From Arthrobacter sp. MMS18-M83 (GTDB lineage: Bacteria > Actinomycetota > Actinomycetes > Actinomycetales > Micrococcaceae), in assembly GCF_026683955.1 (NCBI RefSeq), contig NZ_CP113343.1, forward strand, positions 496,001 to 560,000: DNA of 64,000 bases, in the 5' to 3' direction. This document shows, piece by piece, positions 17,089 through 26,381 of the stretch. Made by a program: the position numbers and the translations under genes. A model generated the notes under the pieces. The model saw only the letters and a list, made by a program, of their open reading frames with translations, did no database searches and was not told where the DNA came from. Every line of letters begins with the position of its first letter. Position 1 is the stretch's first letter.

Positions 17089-17437
17089 ATATCAAGCGGC
17101 GCATCTCGGCGCCGTCCGCCGGCGCTGCGGTTAGCGCTAACGGGGATTCTAGGTATTTGAATTACAAGGTTGTAATTCCCTTTGGATTATTACGTTCCGC
17201 GTTGGGCAGCGGTGGTCATGCACTAGTGGCCCATTGGCCTCAGTCTGGCCGGCGGATCTTACGGAACTGGCACCTTCGTTGAGAAGGCCACGACCGTTCT
17301 TCGCCCGGTTCAACCTGCCAATTCCCACGTCGGAACTCAACATTGCTGAGACCGGACACATTTCCTCGGCTCTCAAAACAAGCAACAAAGGTGTTCCCGC
17401 GCCCGGTCCCATCACCAATCCAGACGAGTTGCCCGTG
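17089..17437. promoter_or_regulatory. Intergenic region with two palindromes
   Basis: No gene in 349 bases. It holds a perfect 12-bp palindrome gttagcgctaac (17130-17141) and an inverted repeat gaattacaa / ttgtaattc with a 2-base spacer (17159-17178), in an AT-rich patch unlike its surroundings. It lies between the SSB gene and the DUF3761 gene. An operator or promoter for the latter is likely; part of an oriT or replication region is possible. Confidence 0.45.
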
Positions 17438-17950
17438 CTAGTAGCTCATCTCACTCCCCTGTGCTGCCCCAAAAGGGGGCACCACCACCGGGCTCTTAGT
17501 CGCAATGTTGTACACGGGCGAGGCGGCTTCCGCTGAAGCCGACGCCTGCAGATCTGCCCCAATGCCAGCATCCGGCCCAGCAACGGCAGTGTGCGCCGAT
17601 CGCTGATAGATAGCGGTGCCGAAGCGCAGGTCCGGGCCGATCGTGTCGGCCACGATGCGGCGCGCCTCTCGCTTCTCACCGTCCTTCTCGTAGGAGCGGA
17701 ATTCGAGGTCGCCCGCCACAGTAACGGGATCGCCCTTTTTCAGTGAGTTCGATGCATTCTCAGCCAGAGCGCGGAAAGCCGAGACGTTGTGGAAGACAGG
17801 TTCGCCGTCTTGCCAGGTCCCGTCGGCTCCCTGGATTCGCTGGTTCACGGCGACGCGGAGCTTGGCGTGGGCCACTCCGGACTCGCCATAGGTGAGCTCA
17901 GGGTTGGCGACGAGGTTGCCGGCGATGCTGATTGGGATTTTGGTGCTCAT
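17438..17950 (-). CDS. ssb: Single-stranded DNA-binding protein, plasmid type
   Basis: A 170-residue SSB with an OB fold: ISIAGNLVANPELTYGESG, AKLRVAVNQRIQGADGTW and a basic DNA-binding strand DLEFRSYEKDGEKREARR. The C-terminus lacks the usual acidic DDDIPF tip and ends SEMSY, so it may not recruit the host SSB-interacting proteins in the normal way. It sits among transfer genes and would coat the transferred strand in the recipient. It differs from a chromosomal SSB in context and tail. Confidence 0.85.
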   Translation of the reverse strand: MSTKIPISIAGNLVANPELTYGESGVAHAKLRVAVNQRIQGADGTWQDGEPVFHNVSAFRALAENASNSLKKGDPVTVAGDLEFRSYEKDGEKREARRIVADTIGPDLRFGTAIYQRSAHTAVAGPDAGIGADLQASASAEAASPVYNIATKSPVVVPPFGAAQGSEMSY

Positions 17951-18004
17951 TGTTTTTTCCTTTCCGGTCCCGGCAGGACTCTCCCGCCGGACAGATGGCT
18001 TGAG

Positions 18005-19228
18005 TCAGATTCCAGGGCCCGCGATTGTGGGCCCGTCTACGGACGCCGCGGGCTGCCCCACGCCGATGTAGGACACCGTCTGGTTGAGCCGAGGATCGGC
18101 TTCAACGGCGGGAACCTTGCCCCCGAAGCCAGGTGGATGGGTGACTTCGAGGATCCCCTGCGATGCTGCTGTGACTCGTCCGAGGACGGACTTCGCAATG
18201 TCAACGCGGGAGGCAGGAAGTTTGCGGTGGTCCTCGTCCTCCGCCAAAACACCACTTTCGGTCTCGATGACGGCATCTGCCCATCCGGCTAGGTAGGAGG
18301 CCGATTGTGGTCCGCGGTCGATCCCGTGAGCCCGCAGCACTGTGTAGGCGACAGACTCGGCTTCGACTTCGGCCAGCCCGCGGTGATCGGCACTGCTGCC
18401 GTAAAGCCGCCCGACGGCGTCGTCCGGGCCGTGGAGCAGCACGTGCCCGAGCTCGTGGGCGAGCACCGCGGTGCGCTCCTCGGTGCTCAGCCACGCTCCA
18501 ACTTGGACCCGGTGTTTGGCGAAATCCGTGTAGCCGCTGGTGAGTCCGTATTGGGCGGCGTCGATGTGGACTTCGAAGCCGTGCCGGTGAGCGACCTCTG
18601 CCAACGATCCGAAAAGCTTTGAGGCGTCAACGCCGGGCCCGGCGCCGTCCCGCGGCACGAGCAGCGGAGTCCCTTGGGTTTGCGAGACATCAAAGACTGC
18701 CTGTCCGCGCCACCCGGTGATGACCGTCTTCTTTCCGTCGTCGACGGCGCCACGGGGAACCTTCTCTCCGACCGGTATCCGCTGCCGGGTTCCATCGGGA
18801 AGCGTGAATTCCTGGATGCGTGCTGTGCGCGGCGCAATCACCCACAGGGCGTGCTCACCCTTCAGCACTGCGCGGCCGTGGCGTTCCCATTCCCTGTACC
18901 CCGCGACGAGCGTGGGCTCTTCCGTACCGCGCTGTGCCATCTGCATCATGAGGAGGGCCACGTTCCCACCGGAGTATCGCCACAGCGTGGCCGAAGCGTC
19001 CAGCAGTACCTGCCAGTGGGAAGGTGATTCAACGGCTTGTTCCAGGATCGTGTGGAGGCCCTCCGTCAGGACGGAGATGCGTTCCCCCGGTGTCATCCGC
19101 GACTGGCCCAAAGCCACCAAGGCGGCCGCAGGATCCTGCGCCTCGGAGCGCGATGCGCCCTCACCTCTAGGAGCCACGACAGCCACCTCCATGCTTCTTG
19201 GAATCCGTAAACACGGATATCTGTTCAT
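18005..19228 (-). CDS. ArdC-like antirestriction protein with zinc metalloprotease domain
   Basis: Up to 407 residues. The N-terminal half resembles the ArdC ssDNA-binding domain (VALLMMQMAQRG, AGYREWERHGRAVLKGE, ALWVIAP). The C-terminal half has the zinc motif HELGHVLLH and a downstream Glu in AEVEAESVAYTVLRAHGID, as in ImmA/IrrE-like and SprT-like folds. ArdC proteins protect incoming single-stranded DNA from restriction. The start may be 19228 or the ATG at 19192 (MEVAVVAP); neither has a strong ribosome site. It lies between SSB and DUF4913 in the transfer operon, fitting an establishment role in the recipient. Confidence 0.8.
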   Translation of the reverse strand: MNRYPCLRIPRSMEVAVVAPRGEGASRSEAQDPAAALVALGQSRMTPGERISVLTEGLHTILEQAVESPSHWQVLLDASATLWRYSGGNVALLMMQMAQRGTEEPTLVAGYREWERHGRAVLKGEHALWVIAPRTARIQEFTLPDGTRQRIPVGEKVPRGAVDDGKKTVITGWRGQAVFDVSQTQGTPLLVPRDGAGPGVDASKLFGSLAEVAHRHGFEVHIDAAQYGLTSGYTDFAKHRVQVGAWLSTEERTAVLAHELGHVLLHGPDDAVGRLYGSSADHRGLAEVEAESVAYTVLRAHGIDRGPQSASYLAGWADAVIETESGVLAEDEDHRKLPASRVDIAKSVLGRVTAASQGILEVTHPPGFGGKVPAVEADPRLNQTVSYIGVGQPAASVDGPTIAGPGI

Positions 19229-19255
19229 GTCCTCAGATGCGCGGACGGCATGACT

Positions 19256-19765
19256 TCAGAATTCGGCCCCGAGCTGATGGTGAGCTGCCTGCCACGCGAT
19301 GAACTCTGGCCCATCCACCGTGAGGATTCTTGGAGTGGGTTCTTTGTGCGCCTGCAGGCCAACGCAGCCGGCCGTTCGGGTCTGGGTTCTGAGGCGTTCG
19401 ACGGCGTGTGGGAGCCGCTCGTGAAAGGCCAACGGTCCGAAGCCAGCATCGTCGGCGGTGTAGGACGCCTGTTCTGCCTGCTGCAGGGCGTAGAGCTCGG
19501 CGACAATCTCTTGGTGCTTCCACCAGCAATCGGGCACCACTGACGTCGTCAGCTGATAGGTGGCCACCAGCCATCTCACCCAGTCTGCGAGCGCGGCCCA
19601 GACGCTTTCGGCCTGCTGAGGACTCATGTCCCGCCAGCGATAGGTCGTGCCCTGCGAACCGTTCGGGGCTCGGAAGGCCGAGCGGAACAGCTCGGCTGTC
19701 AGCTCGTCGTCGTCAGCTCCGGCCGAAGGGATGTCAAAGTGTTCGACGTCGTCATAGTTCCCCAT
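19256..19765 (-). CDS. DUF4913-type protein of conjugative elements
   Basis: 169 residues. The core (SVWAALADWVRWLVATYQL, then VPDCWWKHQEIVAELYALQQ) matches DUF4913, a family of unknown function found beside coupling-protein genes in actinobacterial conjugative elements. It is soluble and Trp-rich. Its start overlaps the end of the coupling-protein gene by 14 bases, so they are co-translated and may interact. Confidence 0.75.
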   Translation of the reverse strand: MGNYDDVEHFDIPSAGADDDELTAELFRSAFRAPNGSQGTTYRWRDMSPQQAESVWAALADWVRWLVATYQLTTSVVPDCWWKHQEIVAELYALQQAEQASYTADDAGFGPLAFHERLPHAVERLRTQTRTAGCVGLQAHKEPTPRILTVDGPEFIAWQAAHHQLGAEF

Positions 19766-21569
19766 CGCTGGTTCCTTCGGCTATTTGCTGTCGCAGCTTG
19801 TGCGCCTCGGTGAGGGCCCGTTCGGTCTCTGCCTTGGAGCGTCCAAGTTCGGCCGCGTCCTTGCGCTTGTGCCATTCGCGTAGGTCCAACAGGATCGGTC
19901 TGGTACGCCGGCCAAGCATGAGGGCCGTGCCGGCCGGCAAGCGGCGGATCTCATCGAGTGCGATGACCGGACTCTCCCGGATCTGCTCACCGTCCTGACG
20001 GCCTTGCGACGACCACGATCGGGTCGTCAGCGTGAGGCTCCGTTCCCCCAACAGCCCGGCGAGCGAACGGAGGTCACGTTCGTCGGAGCCGCCGCCGAAG
20101 ATCACCTTGATGATGGCCGAGTCCCAGATAGTGGCGGCCTCATCAATGGACCACCCAGTCCGGGCCTGGGACAGCGACTGCAGCACGACGAGCGTTGAGA
20201 TGCCGATTCCGCCGCCGTCCGAAAGGGCAATGGGCAAGCCGGGCCAGGGAGCAAGGTTGGCAATCTCGTCGAGGATCAAAGACAACGGTGGATCGAGCCG
20301 ACCGCCCGGCGAGACGAATGCCATTTCCCGGGCGGCGTAGTCGATGTCGTCTATCAGCGCCGACAGATAAGGACCTGCCGCTGCGGCTCCTGCTCGCGTG
20401 CCGATCAGATAGAGCGTTCCGCGATCACGGATGAAGCTCTTCGGATCGAATTCCTCCGACTCGTCCTGAGGGTCCAGCGCAGCCAGGACTTTGGGCGAGG
20501 ACAGCGGAGCCACGGCCGCCGAAACACCAATCCAGGAGTTGGATGTGTTCCTCGGGTCGTCTTCGAGGATTCCCATGAGGTCGGCCTGCCACCCAAGTGC
20601 AGCCCCCGGGCGGCTGAGAACTTCCAGAGCCTCACGGGCGAGCACCGGACTTGAGGACCAGCGCCGAAATGCGCGGACACCTTCGCCGCTCAATGCCGCC
20701 GCGTGGAGAAGGCACTGCAGGACTATCAAGGAGCGCTTCTGCCACGCCGCGTTATCACCCTTCATCTCCGTATCAGCGGTGATGACCAAGGCCCGGCGTG
20801 TGGCGATATCCGGATCCTGGCAGCCACGTACCGGAGACCAACGCAGCGTGGATGGCAGCCCCGACATTCCCTGCGGATCGAACACGGTCACAGGCCTGTC
20901 CCCCGTGGCGCGGGCTTTCATCGTGACCACGAGATTGTCGGCCCGGGTGGACGTCGTCACCACGGCGCCGGGCGCGTCCAGAATGGCATTGATCACCACG
21001 TAGAGTCCCTTACCCGAACGAGGTGCCCCCTGGATCACCATCGATTCTTCTGTTGAGACGTGAATCGTGATGCCGCGTGAGCGGCCGAGCGTCCAGGCCA
21101 CGTCCTGAACAGTCGGGTTGCGCACTGCGGGACGGGTGAACTTCCCGCGCCTCCGAACCGCCCTGGCCCCGAAGTCATGCAGAATCTCGGAGCGGCGCGC
21201 GATGCCATCCCGGTTCAAGATCTCTTGCCGCAGCCAAGCCCCCGATTGCTCCCATCTTCGCCAAGCCGCGACCCCACTTAAAGCGAGCGCGGCGACCGCG
21301 ACCAGTACCGGGGCGACCAACCACCAAACATCGCCCGTGCCGACGTCGCAGTCGGGAGTTCGGCGCACGATCCAATCGATCCGGCCAGTGAAGAGCCCGA
21401 CGGCGGCCGCCGGGTTTGGGGGCGACGGCGGTGTGGCGCCGCACCGCCAAATGACGACGAGACGGGCTGCTCCCTGAACCAGGAAAGAAAGGCTGACGAA
21501 GCCAGAGAGCGTGACGAGTCCGGCGGTGGTGAGGGGGCCGGTGTTTCCTGCGCGCGGGTGCGTGAACAT
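19752..21569 (-). CDS. VirD4/TraD-like type IV coupling protein
   Basis: About 605 residues from ATG 21569 (MFTHPRAGNTGPL). Two N-terminal membrane segments are followed by an ATPase domain: Walker A MVIQGAPRSGKGLYVV, VTVFDPQGMSGLP, Walker B LSLILDEIANLAPWPGLP and the Gln motif VVLQSLSQARTGW. Coupling proteins bring the relaxase-DNA complex to the secretion channel and energise transfer. The start codon shares a base with the stop of the upstream ATPase gene (TGATG). A longer frame upstream of 21569 is only a shadow of that gene. Confidence 0.9.
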   Translation of the reverse strand: MFTHPRAGNTGPLTTAGLVTLSGFVSLSFLVQGAARLVVIWRCGATPPSPPNPAAAVGLFTGRIDWIVRRTPDCDVGTGDVWWLVAPVLVAVAALALSGVAAWRRWEQSGAWLRQEILNRDGIARRSEILHDFGARAVRRRGKFTRPAVRNPTVQDVAWTLGRSRGITIHVSTEESMVIQGAPRSGKGLYVVINAILDAPGAVVTTSTRADNLVVTMKARATGDRPVTVFDPQGMSGLPSTLRWSPVRGCQDPDIATRRALVITADTEMKGDNAAWQKRSLIVLQCLLHAAALSGEGVRAFRRWSSSPVLAREALEVLSRPGAALGWQADLMGILEDDPRNTSNSWIGVSAAVAPLSSPKVLAALDPQDESEEFDPKSFIRDRGTLYLIGTRAGAAAAGPYLSALIDDIDYAAREMAFVSPGGRLDPPLSLILDEIANLAPWPGLPIALSDGGGIGISTLVVLQSLSQARTGWSIDEAATIWDSAIIKVIFGGGSDERDLRSLAGLLGERSLTLTTRSWSSQGRQDGEQIRESPVIALDEIRRLPAGTALMLGRRTRPILLDLREWHKRKDAAELGRSKAETERALTEAHKLRQQIAEGTSDGEL

Positions 21570-23029
21570 CAGATCATCCGGTCGTCGGTGCCGAAGACTT
21601 CCAGCTCGTCGGTGGTGACACGGTTGGCAACGATGAAGGAGCGGTTTCCGACTTTCCAGAGCCCTACGCCCTTGGGAAGGTTCTCCACGTGTTCGCATTC
21701 GGCTTCCGTTAGGCCGAGGGCTTCCTTGGTCAGGCGCATGGCGTCGTGCTTCTGGCGGTAAATGATCCGGGTGTCGGCCTCGGTGAGGAGCCCAAGGGCT
21801 TTCTGGCGGTGTCCGCTGGTGCTGTCACCGATCTCGTTGAGATCGGCCACCTTATGCATGATGAGCAGGTTCGCGATCCCGTAGGTGCGCGCTAGTCGCC
21901 ACTGCTCGCTCATTTTGGCCAGCATGTAGGGATCGGCAAGCATCCGCCAACCCTCGTCGTAAACCACTAGCCGCTTGCCGCCATCGGGATTGGTGACCGC
22001 CGCCTCCAGCCAGGTCGCCCCACACGCGGCGGCGAGTGACAGCGCCTGCTCAGAAGCGCCAATCAGCGCCGATGTATCCATCACCATCATCGGCGCATCG
22101 GCGTCGAAGGCGACGGTGGAAGGAGCATCAAACATGCCCTCCAAGTCGCCTGACACCGTTCGCCGCAGCGAGTGGCTGACAGCCGTTCCGCCGTCCCTGC
22201 CGACGAGCCCGATCGTTTCCTTCGACGGGTTCAGCAGATGATCCAGGACCATGGGCAGCGTCGGGTTCGAGTTCTGCGCCACCGTCTCCATCAGCGCCAT
22301 ATCCAGCGCTGTGTGCTCCACAGGCCGGAGCGGCATCCCCTGCCGCATGAGCGACACCAAAGCCACCAGAAGATAGCGACGGCGCTGGCGGACCACGGCC
22401 TGCCACTGCGCCTCACTCAGCGCGCTGGAACGCGGACCCGCATCGAGGGGGTTCACGCGGGCTGAGCGGCCGGGGCCGACAGAAATGACTTTTCCACCAA
22501 CAGCTTTTGCCACGGCAACCCATTCACCCTTGGGGTCAGAGGCTACAGCGGCCTTCCGCCCCAGCGTGATCGACCGGGCCACCAAGGATTTGCCGCACAT
22601 GGACTTACCTGTGCCGACGGTGCCGATGACAACGATCGACGGGCCGCTGATGACGCCCTTGTCATAGAGAATCCACGGATCGTAGGAAAAGGCTCCGGAT
22701 CCGAAGACGTCCGTGCCGATGTACGTTCCCTCGTGGCCCAGACCCGATTCCGTGATGAACGGATAGGCCGCAGCAAACGTCAGCGTGGAAGCGCGGTGCG
22801 GTGCCGGACGCAGCCGGTGCGGACCGCGCAAAGAGTTTGGTTCCCTACTTCCCCAGTCCCCACCGTGTTCGGTACCTTCCAGTCGGCCGTCGAGCCTCTC
22901 TCCGAAGCTCTGGAAGGCAGACAACCATGGTCCGCTCTCCCCCGCTCCGTCGTGCCGTCGTCGTTCCTTCCTTTGCCGGCGGTTCCCGCCCGACGGGAGG
23001 TATTGAACATTTTGGATGGTCCGCTTCAT
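21569..23029 (-). CDS. VirB4/TraC-like conjugation ATPase
   Basis: About 486 residues from ATG 23029 (MKRTIQNVQYLP), chosen because it overlaps the upstream stop as ATGA. A basic, disordered N-terminus precedes Walker A VIGTVGTGKSMCGKS near residue 137, AVASDPKGEW, Walker B RLVVYDEGWRMLADP, and RLARTYGIANLLIMHKVADL. It powers assembly and substrate passage of the type IV channel. In Actinobacteria the VirB4 role is shared with the SCO6880 protein encoded just upstream. No motif is missing. Confidence 0.88.
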   Translation of the reverse strand: MKRTIQNVQYLPSGGNRRQRKERRRHDGAGESGPWLSAFQSFGERLDGRLEGTEHGGDWGSREPNSLRGPHRLRPAPHRASTLTFAAAYPFITESGLGHEGTYIGTDVFGSGAFSYDPWILYDKGVISGPSIVVIGTVGTGKSMCGKSLVARSITLGRKAAVASDPKGEWVAVAKAVGGKVISVGPGRSARVNPLDAGPRSSALSEAQWQAVVRQRRRYLLVALVSLMRQGMPLRPVEHTALDMALMETVAQNSNPTLPMVLDHLLNPSKETIGLVGRDGGTAVSHSLRRTVSGDLEGMFDAPSTVAFDADAPMMVMDTSALIGASEQALSLAAACGATWLEAAVTNPDGGKRLVVYDEGWRMLADPYMLAKMSEQWRLARTYGIANLLIMHKVADLNEIGDSTSGHRQKALGLLTEADTRIIYRQKHDAMRLTKEALGLTEAECEHVENLPKGVGLWKVGNRSFIVANRVTTDELEVFGTDDRMI

Positions 23030-24522
23030 CGGAGCCCCCTCCCGAGCGGAAGGGCACCGGCAACGAACGCCGCCCATTGCTGCCCGGCCAGCAACCGCAA
23101 TTCAACGAAGGCCCCTGCAGCCGCCGATTCAAGCTCCTGCCTGTGTCTCGCCAGATCCTCGAGCGTCGCTGCCGTAATCGTGACGTATGCAGCGGGCCGC
23201 ACGTCACCGTGGCCTGCGACGATCTCTTCCTCCCGCTGGGCCACCTCCTCTTCTTCCGCCTTTTGCTCACGCGTGAGGGGCCTGTCGAACCTTGTGTTGA
23301 TTCGACGCCGCGTTTCATGGGCTTCCTGGGCCGAGCGGATATCCCGCAGTGCCTCGGTTGTGGGCACTGCTCGGATCACTTCAGTCACCGTATGGCGGAA
23401 ATCTCCCACGTAGATCAGTGGATGCAGGAAGCCCGGAAAGACCTTCTGCCGCGGCCACTCGGCGATCCAGAACGTTTGATGAAACCCGGAGTCGGTGCGC
23501 ACATAGGTCCAGTGCTCCTCAACGGCCATAGGCCCCGACGGCAGTTTGGAATCCGAATCACTTTCAGGGTCAGGGTGCGCGCCAACTGGCGCCGGCCGCC
23601 GAACGGGAGCGGCGACTGCTGCCGGGTCGAAGGCACCGCGCAGGACGTCAAGGATTTCGCCCTCGGGGAGCCACTCCTCGACCTTGACGTTGTGTGTTCC
23701 CACTGCGGTGGTCATGGCCTCCACCTCCAGCCGGAGCACACGTTCAACGCCCACCAGTCCCCCGCCGGACTCCTTGATCCGCCGTCGGGCCTTGGCAGTG
23801 TCCACAACAAGAGTCAGAAGCAGATCGTGGCTCATCGCCGACCCAGCTGCGGAAATCAGATCCTCATACGAACGCTCGCCCCAGGTCAGTTCTCGTGTGT
23901 CTTCAATCCGGTGCAGTACGGCGTGTTCGTAGAAGTCACGCAGCGCCTGCGACGGATACGGCACCGTGTAGTCCTGGACAGCGATTCTCGCGACGGTGCT
24001 GCGCTGGGCCATCCCTGCCTGAACTCGGGACCAGGCCTGCACAACCCAGGCCTTGTCGTCCGTGTCCAAGAGCGCAAACGACCTTGTGCTGCACCGCAGT
24101 ACCGCGATGGCCTCCTTGCCCCGGGCGTCAATGATGAAGGACTCGCCCCGCGAGGTTCGACGCAGCTCGAGGTTTCCCAATCCGCCCGGGAGTGCCAGAC
24201 TGCCCGCAAGGACAGCCCGCTCGGGCCGGACGAGAAAGCGAGTCTGACTGACTAACGATCGATGGAAGAACAGGACAGCATGACTGGCCCATACCGGATA
24301 GGGAATACGTGAGTACTGCAGCAATCCGAGCAGCATTAGCCCGAGCCACATCGGTCCCGATGCGAATAATCCGACCGGTCCGTTAGTGGCCGACGCCACA
24401 CTCGCCACAAGGGCGCCGCCCCCTAACAGGAGCAACTGATACCACTTCAAGCCCATGAACAAGCCGCGACGTTCGTAACGAGGAAACTTAACAGCCTCGA
24501 GGGTTCGCGAATTCTCAGACAC
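23026..24522 (-). CDS. SCO6880-family conjugation membrane protein
   Basis: About 498 residues from GTG 24522, preferred over a TTG at 24552 because GGACGG lies at a good distance. The N-terminus is PrgI-like (VKFPRYERRGLFMGLKWYQL, then two close membrane helices). The large cytoplasmic part resembles the VirB4 N-terminal domain, with ESFIIDARGKEAIAVLRCST and an acidic coiled coil TREQKAEEEEVAQREEEIVA. This family forms the inner-membrane base of the actinobacterial transfer channel together with SCO6881 and the ATPase. It overlaps both neighbours (8 bp and 4 bp). Confidence 0.85.
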   Translation of the reverse strand: MSENSRTLEAVKFPRYERRGLFMGLKWYQLLLLGGGALVASVASATNGPVGLFASGPMWLGLMLLGLLQYSRIPYPVWASHAVLFFHRSLVSQTRFLVRPERAVLAGSLALPGGLGNLELRRTSRGESFIIDARGKEAIAVLRCSTRSFALLDTDDKAWVVQAWSRVQAGMAQRSTVARIAVQDYTVPYPSQALRDFYEHAVLHRIEDTRELTWGERSYEDLISAAGSAMSHDLLLTLVVDTAKARRRIKESGGGLVGVERVLRLEVEAMTTAVGTHNVKVEEWLPEGEILDVLRGAFDPAAVAAPVRRPAPVGAHPDPESDSDSKLPSGPMAVEEHWTYVRTDSGFHQTFWIAEWPRQKVFPGFLHPLIYVGDFRHTVTEVIRAVPTTEALRDIRSAQEAHETRRRINTRFDRPLTREQKAEEEEVAQREEEIVAGHGDVRPAAYVTITAATLEDLARHRQELESAAAGAFVELRLLAGQQWAAFVAGALPLGRGLR

Positions 24523-25912
24523 GGGAATCACCGTCCTTCGGGGGCTGGACAATCGTTTGTGAGCGGACCGATGGTGGCACCGGCGGTACTATCGCTGGAG
24601 AGGTCTCAGGAACGGGCGAGGGACGGGACGCCGAAGGCCTCTGTCGATCGTCGATGATGCCGTGAGTTGATCCGTGGGCCTGCGCCCCAGACGTCGCGGG
24701 CGACGCATTCGTGCCACGCGCCCGAGGCGAGGCTGGACTGGGAGCCGATTTGCCGACGTCGAGCATCAAGGTAGGACCGCTTCCGACGGAAGCTCGCGGC
24801 GCCGTCGTGCCGGTCGACGTTCCCGGAAGTGGCACTTTGGGCGGCAACGTGGTGGTCGGAAATTGCGGACGACTTGACGGGATCGGGCGAGTTATCGACG
24901 AACGGGCAGCCATGCCAGCAAGCGTGAATCGGCCACCCGTTTGTCGGCTGATCTGCCTTGCAGTGAAGCTCGAGCTGCGCGAAAGAATGTGACCGCCGCC
25001 GGCAGTTTGGGCAGCCGCCGCCAGTTCCCCGCCGGCGAAACTTACAAGCCGCAAGGCCATCAGCGGAGCGCCACACGCCAGCGTCATTCCGACGACGCCG
25101 GCAGCCAGCCCAGCGAACGACTTCGACTCGGCGAAGAGCTTGATAGCGACCGCCAGAACGGTCGCGGCCAGAGGTTTGGCGAGGAGCAGAGCGACGACGA
25201 TCTCGCACCACCGTCGTGCCCAGGATTTCGTCTTCTCCCACGGCATAAGCATGAGGGCGACCGGGGCGACGGCGGCAAGCACGATGAGCGCGAAGGACCG
25301 GAAGATCATCGAGCACATCAGGATGAACGCCAAAATCCAGACCACGACGACGGCCATCGCCGTCACGATCACTGCTCCGGCCGCACCACTACTCGAGCCC
25401 GGAGCCAAGGACACAACGTTCCAGTCCCGGCCCGATCCCGCAGGTGCCCGCTCGAAACCGAAGAGCCGCATGAACACCACGTAGGGATCCGTCCCCATCG
25501 AGTCGAGGATTGATTGCGACGCGGAGTCGCCGATGTGAGTGAGCTGGCGAGCTAGGAAAACGGCTCCTGCAACCATGGGAATGGCGGCTGCTCCGCCTAC
25601 CAGCGCCCTCACCAAGCGGCGGGGTTGTTGGCTGATCAGGCCCGATAGAAGCTGAAGGATCATTGCCACGACGAGCGGCGTCATCATGACGACCACCCAC
25701 CAATTCGTCAGCCCCTGCACGGCGATCCACTGCGAGTCATCAACGTTCGAGACGCTGAATGCCCCGGTGATAAATGACCAAATCCAGGAGGCGATGTTCT
25801 GGAGAATAATCGCAAAAAGGGCCGTGACAGCTCCGAGGAAACCATCGTTCGCCTGGGAGACGAGCCCGCACCCGGGCGGCCACCACCCATCCAGGTCACA
25901 CTGAACCGGCAT
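24515..25912 (-). CDS. SCO6881-family, TrbL/VirB6-like channel protein
   Basis: 465 residues. About seven transmembrane segments lie within residues 25-310, including VVVMMTPLVVAMILQLLSGL, AGAVIVTAMAVVVVWILAFI and FALIVLAAVAPVALMLMPW, the last resembling the conserved TrbL/VirB6 patch followed by KTKSWARRWCEIVVALLLAK. The last 150 residues are a Pro/Ser/Thr-rich, probably disordered tail. It would form the inner-membrane part of the DNA channel. It lies 12 bp downstream of the DUF6112 gene and overlaps SCO6880 by 8 bp. Confidence 0.87.
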   Translation of the reverse strand: MPVQCDLDGWWPPGCGLVSQANDGFLGAVTALFAIILQNIASWIWSFITGAFSVSNVDDSQWIAVQGLTNWWVVVMMTPLVVAMILQLLSGLISQQPRRLVRALVGGAAAIPMVAGAVFLARQLTHIGDSASQSILDSMGTDPYVVFMRLFGFERAPAGSGRDWNVVSLAPGSSSGAAGAVIVTAMAVVVVWILAFILMCSMIFRSFALIVLAAVAPVALMLMPWEKTKSWARRWCEIVVALLLAKPLAATVLAVAIKLFAESKSFAGLAAGVVGMTLACGAPLMALRLVSFAGGELAAAAQTAGGGHILSRSSSFTARQISRQTGGRFTLAGMAARSSITRPIPSSRPQFPTTTLPPKVPLPGTSTGTTAPRASVGSGPTLMLDVGKSAPSPASPRARGTNASPATSGAQAHGSTHGIIDDRQRPSASRPSPVPETSPAIVPPVPPSVRSQTIVQPPKDGDSRV

Positions 25913-25924
25913 AACAGATCGGAC

Positions 25925-26212
25925 CTAGAATCCGAGCGGGAATGCCGATTGGGACCAGAGAATGTAGCCGTTGATCCCACCCAGGATCGCAGCCACCGGG
26001 CCGGTCCAGAGCAAGATCATGCCACCGCCGGAGGCCAACCTCGACGACTGACTCAGCTTGCCGGCCAGAAGCATCGCCGCTCCGACGATCGCCACGATAG
26101 CGATCACAATGAAGGCACCGACGAGGATGCCACCACCGATCTCCTTCAGCGATGCAAGAAAAGGGAAGTTAGGATTCGGGGTAATCCCGGGATCTACCGC
26201 TGCTAGCAACAT
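25925..26212 (-). CDS. DUF6112-type small membrane protein, pilin-like
   Basis: 95 residues with two hydrophobic helices (GGILVGAFIVIAIVAIVGAA and MILLWTGPVAAILGGINGYI) after a periplasm-facing start MLLAAVDPGITPNP. Size, layout and position just ahead of the SCO6881 gene match DUF6112/TrbC-like proteins of actinobacterial conjugation systems. It may be a pilin-like or channel subunit. It is the first gene of the downstream half of the transfer operon; the defence cargo begins right after its start. Confidence 0.75.
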   Translation of the reverse strand: MLLAAVDPGITPNPNFPFLASLKEIGGGILVGAFIVIAIVAIVGAAMLLAGKLSQSSRLASGGGMILLWTGPVAAILGGINGYILWSQSAFPLGF

Positions 26213-26381
26213 CGAATGCTCCGTCCGTCGACTTCCAGAGGAATGAGCTGCGTGGGCTCACGACTTCATGGAGGCGGACGGGTGGAGCGACATGACAATC
26301 TTTTCTGGCAGACGACACCCTCTCGAAGAAAGGCGTCGTTAGTCGAATGCAGCTATCGGACCAGTCAACGCTCCAGGCGGT

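Noticed and set aside
15841..17160. A 439-residue plus-strand ORF opposite the DUF3761 gene
   Set aside because: It mirrors the Pro/Ala repeat and membrane segments of the real minus-strand gene and has no domain of its own.
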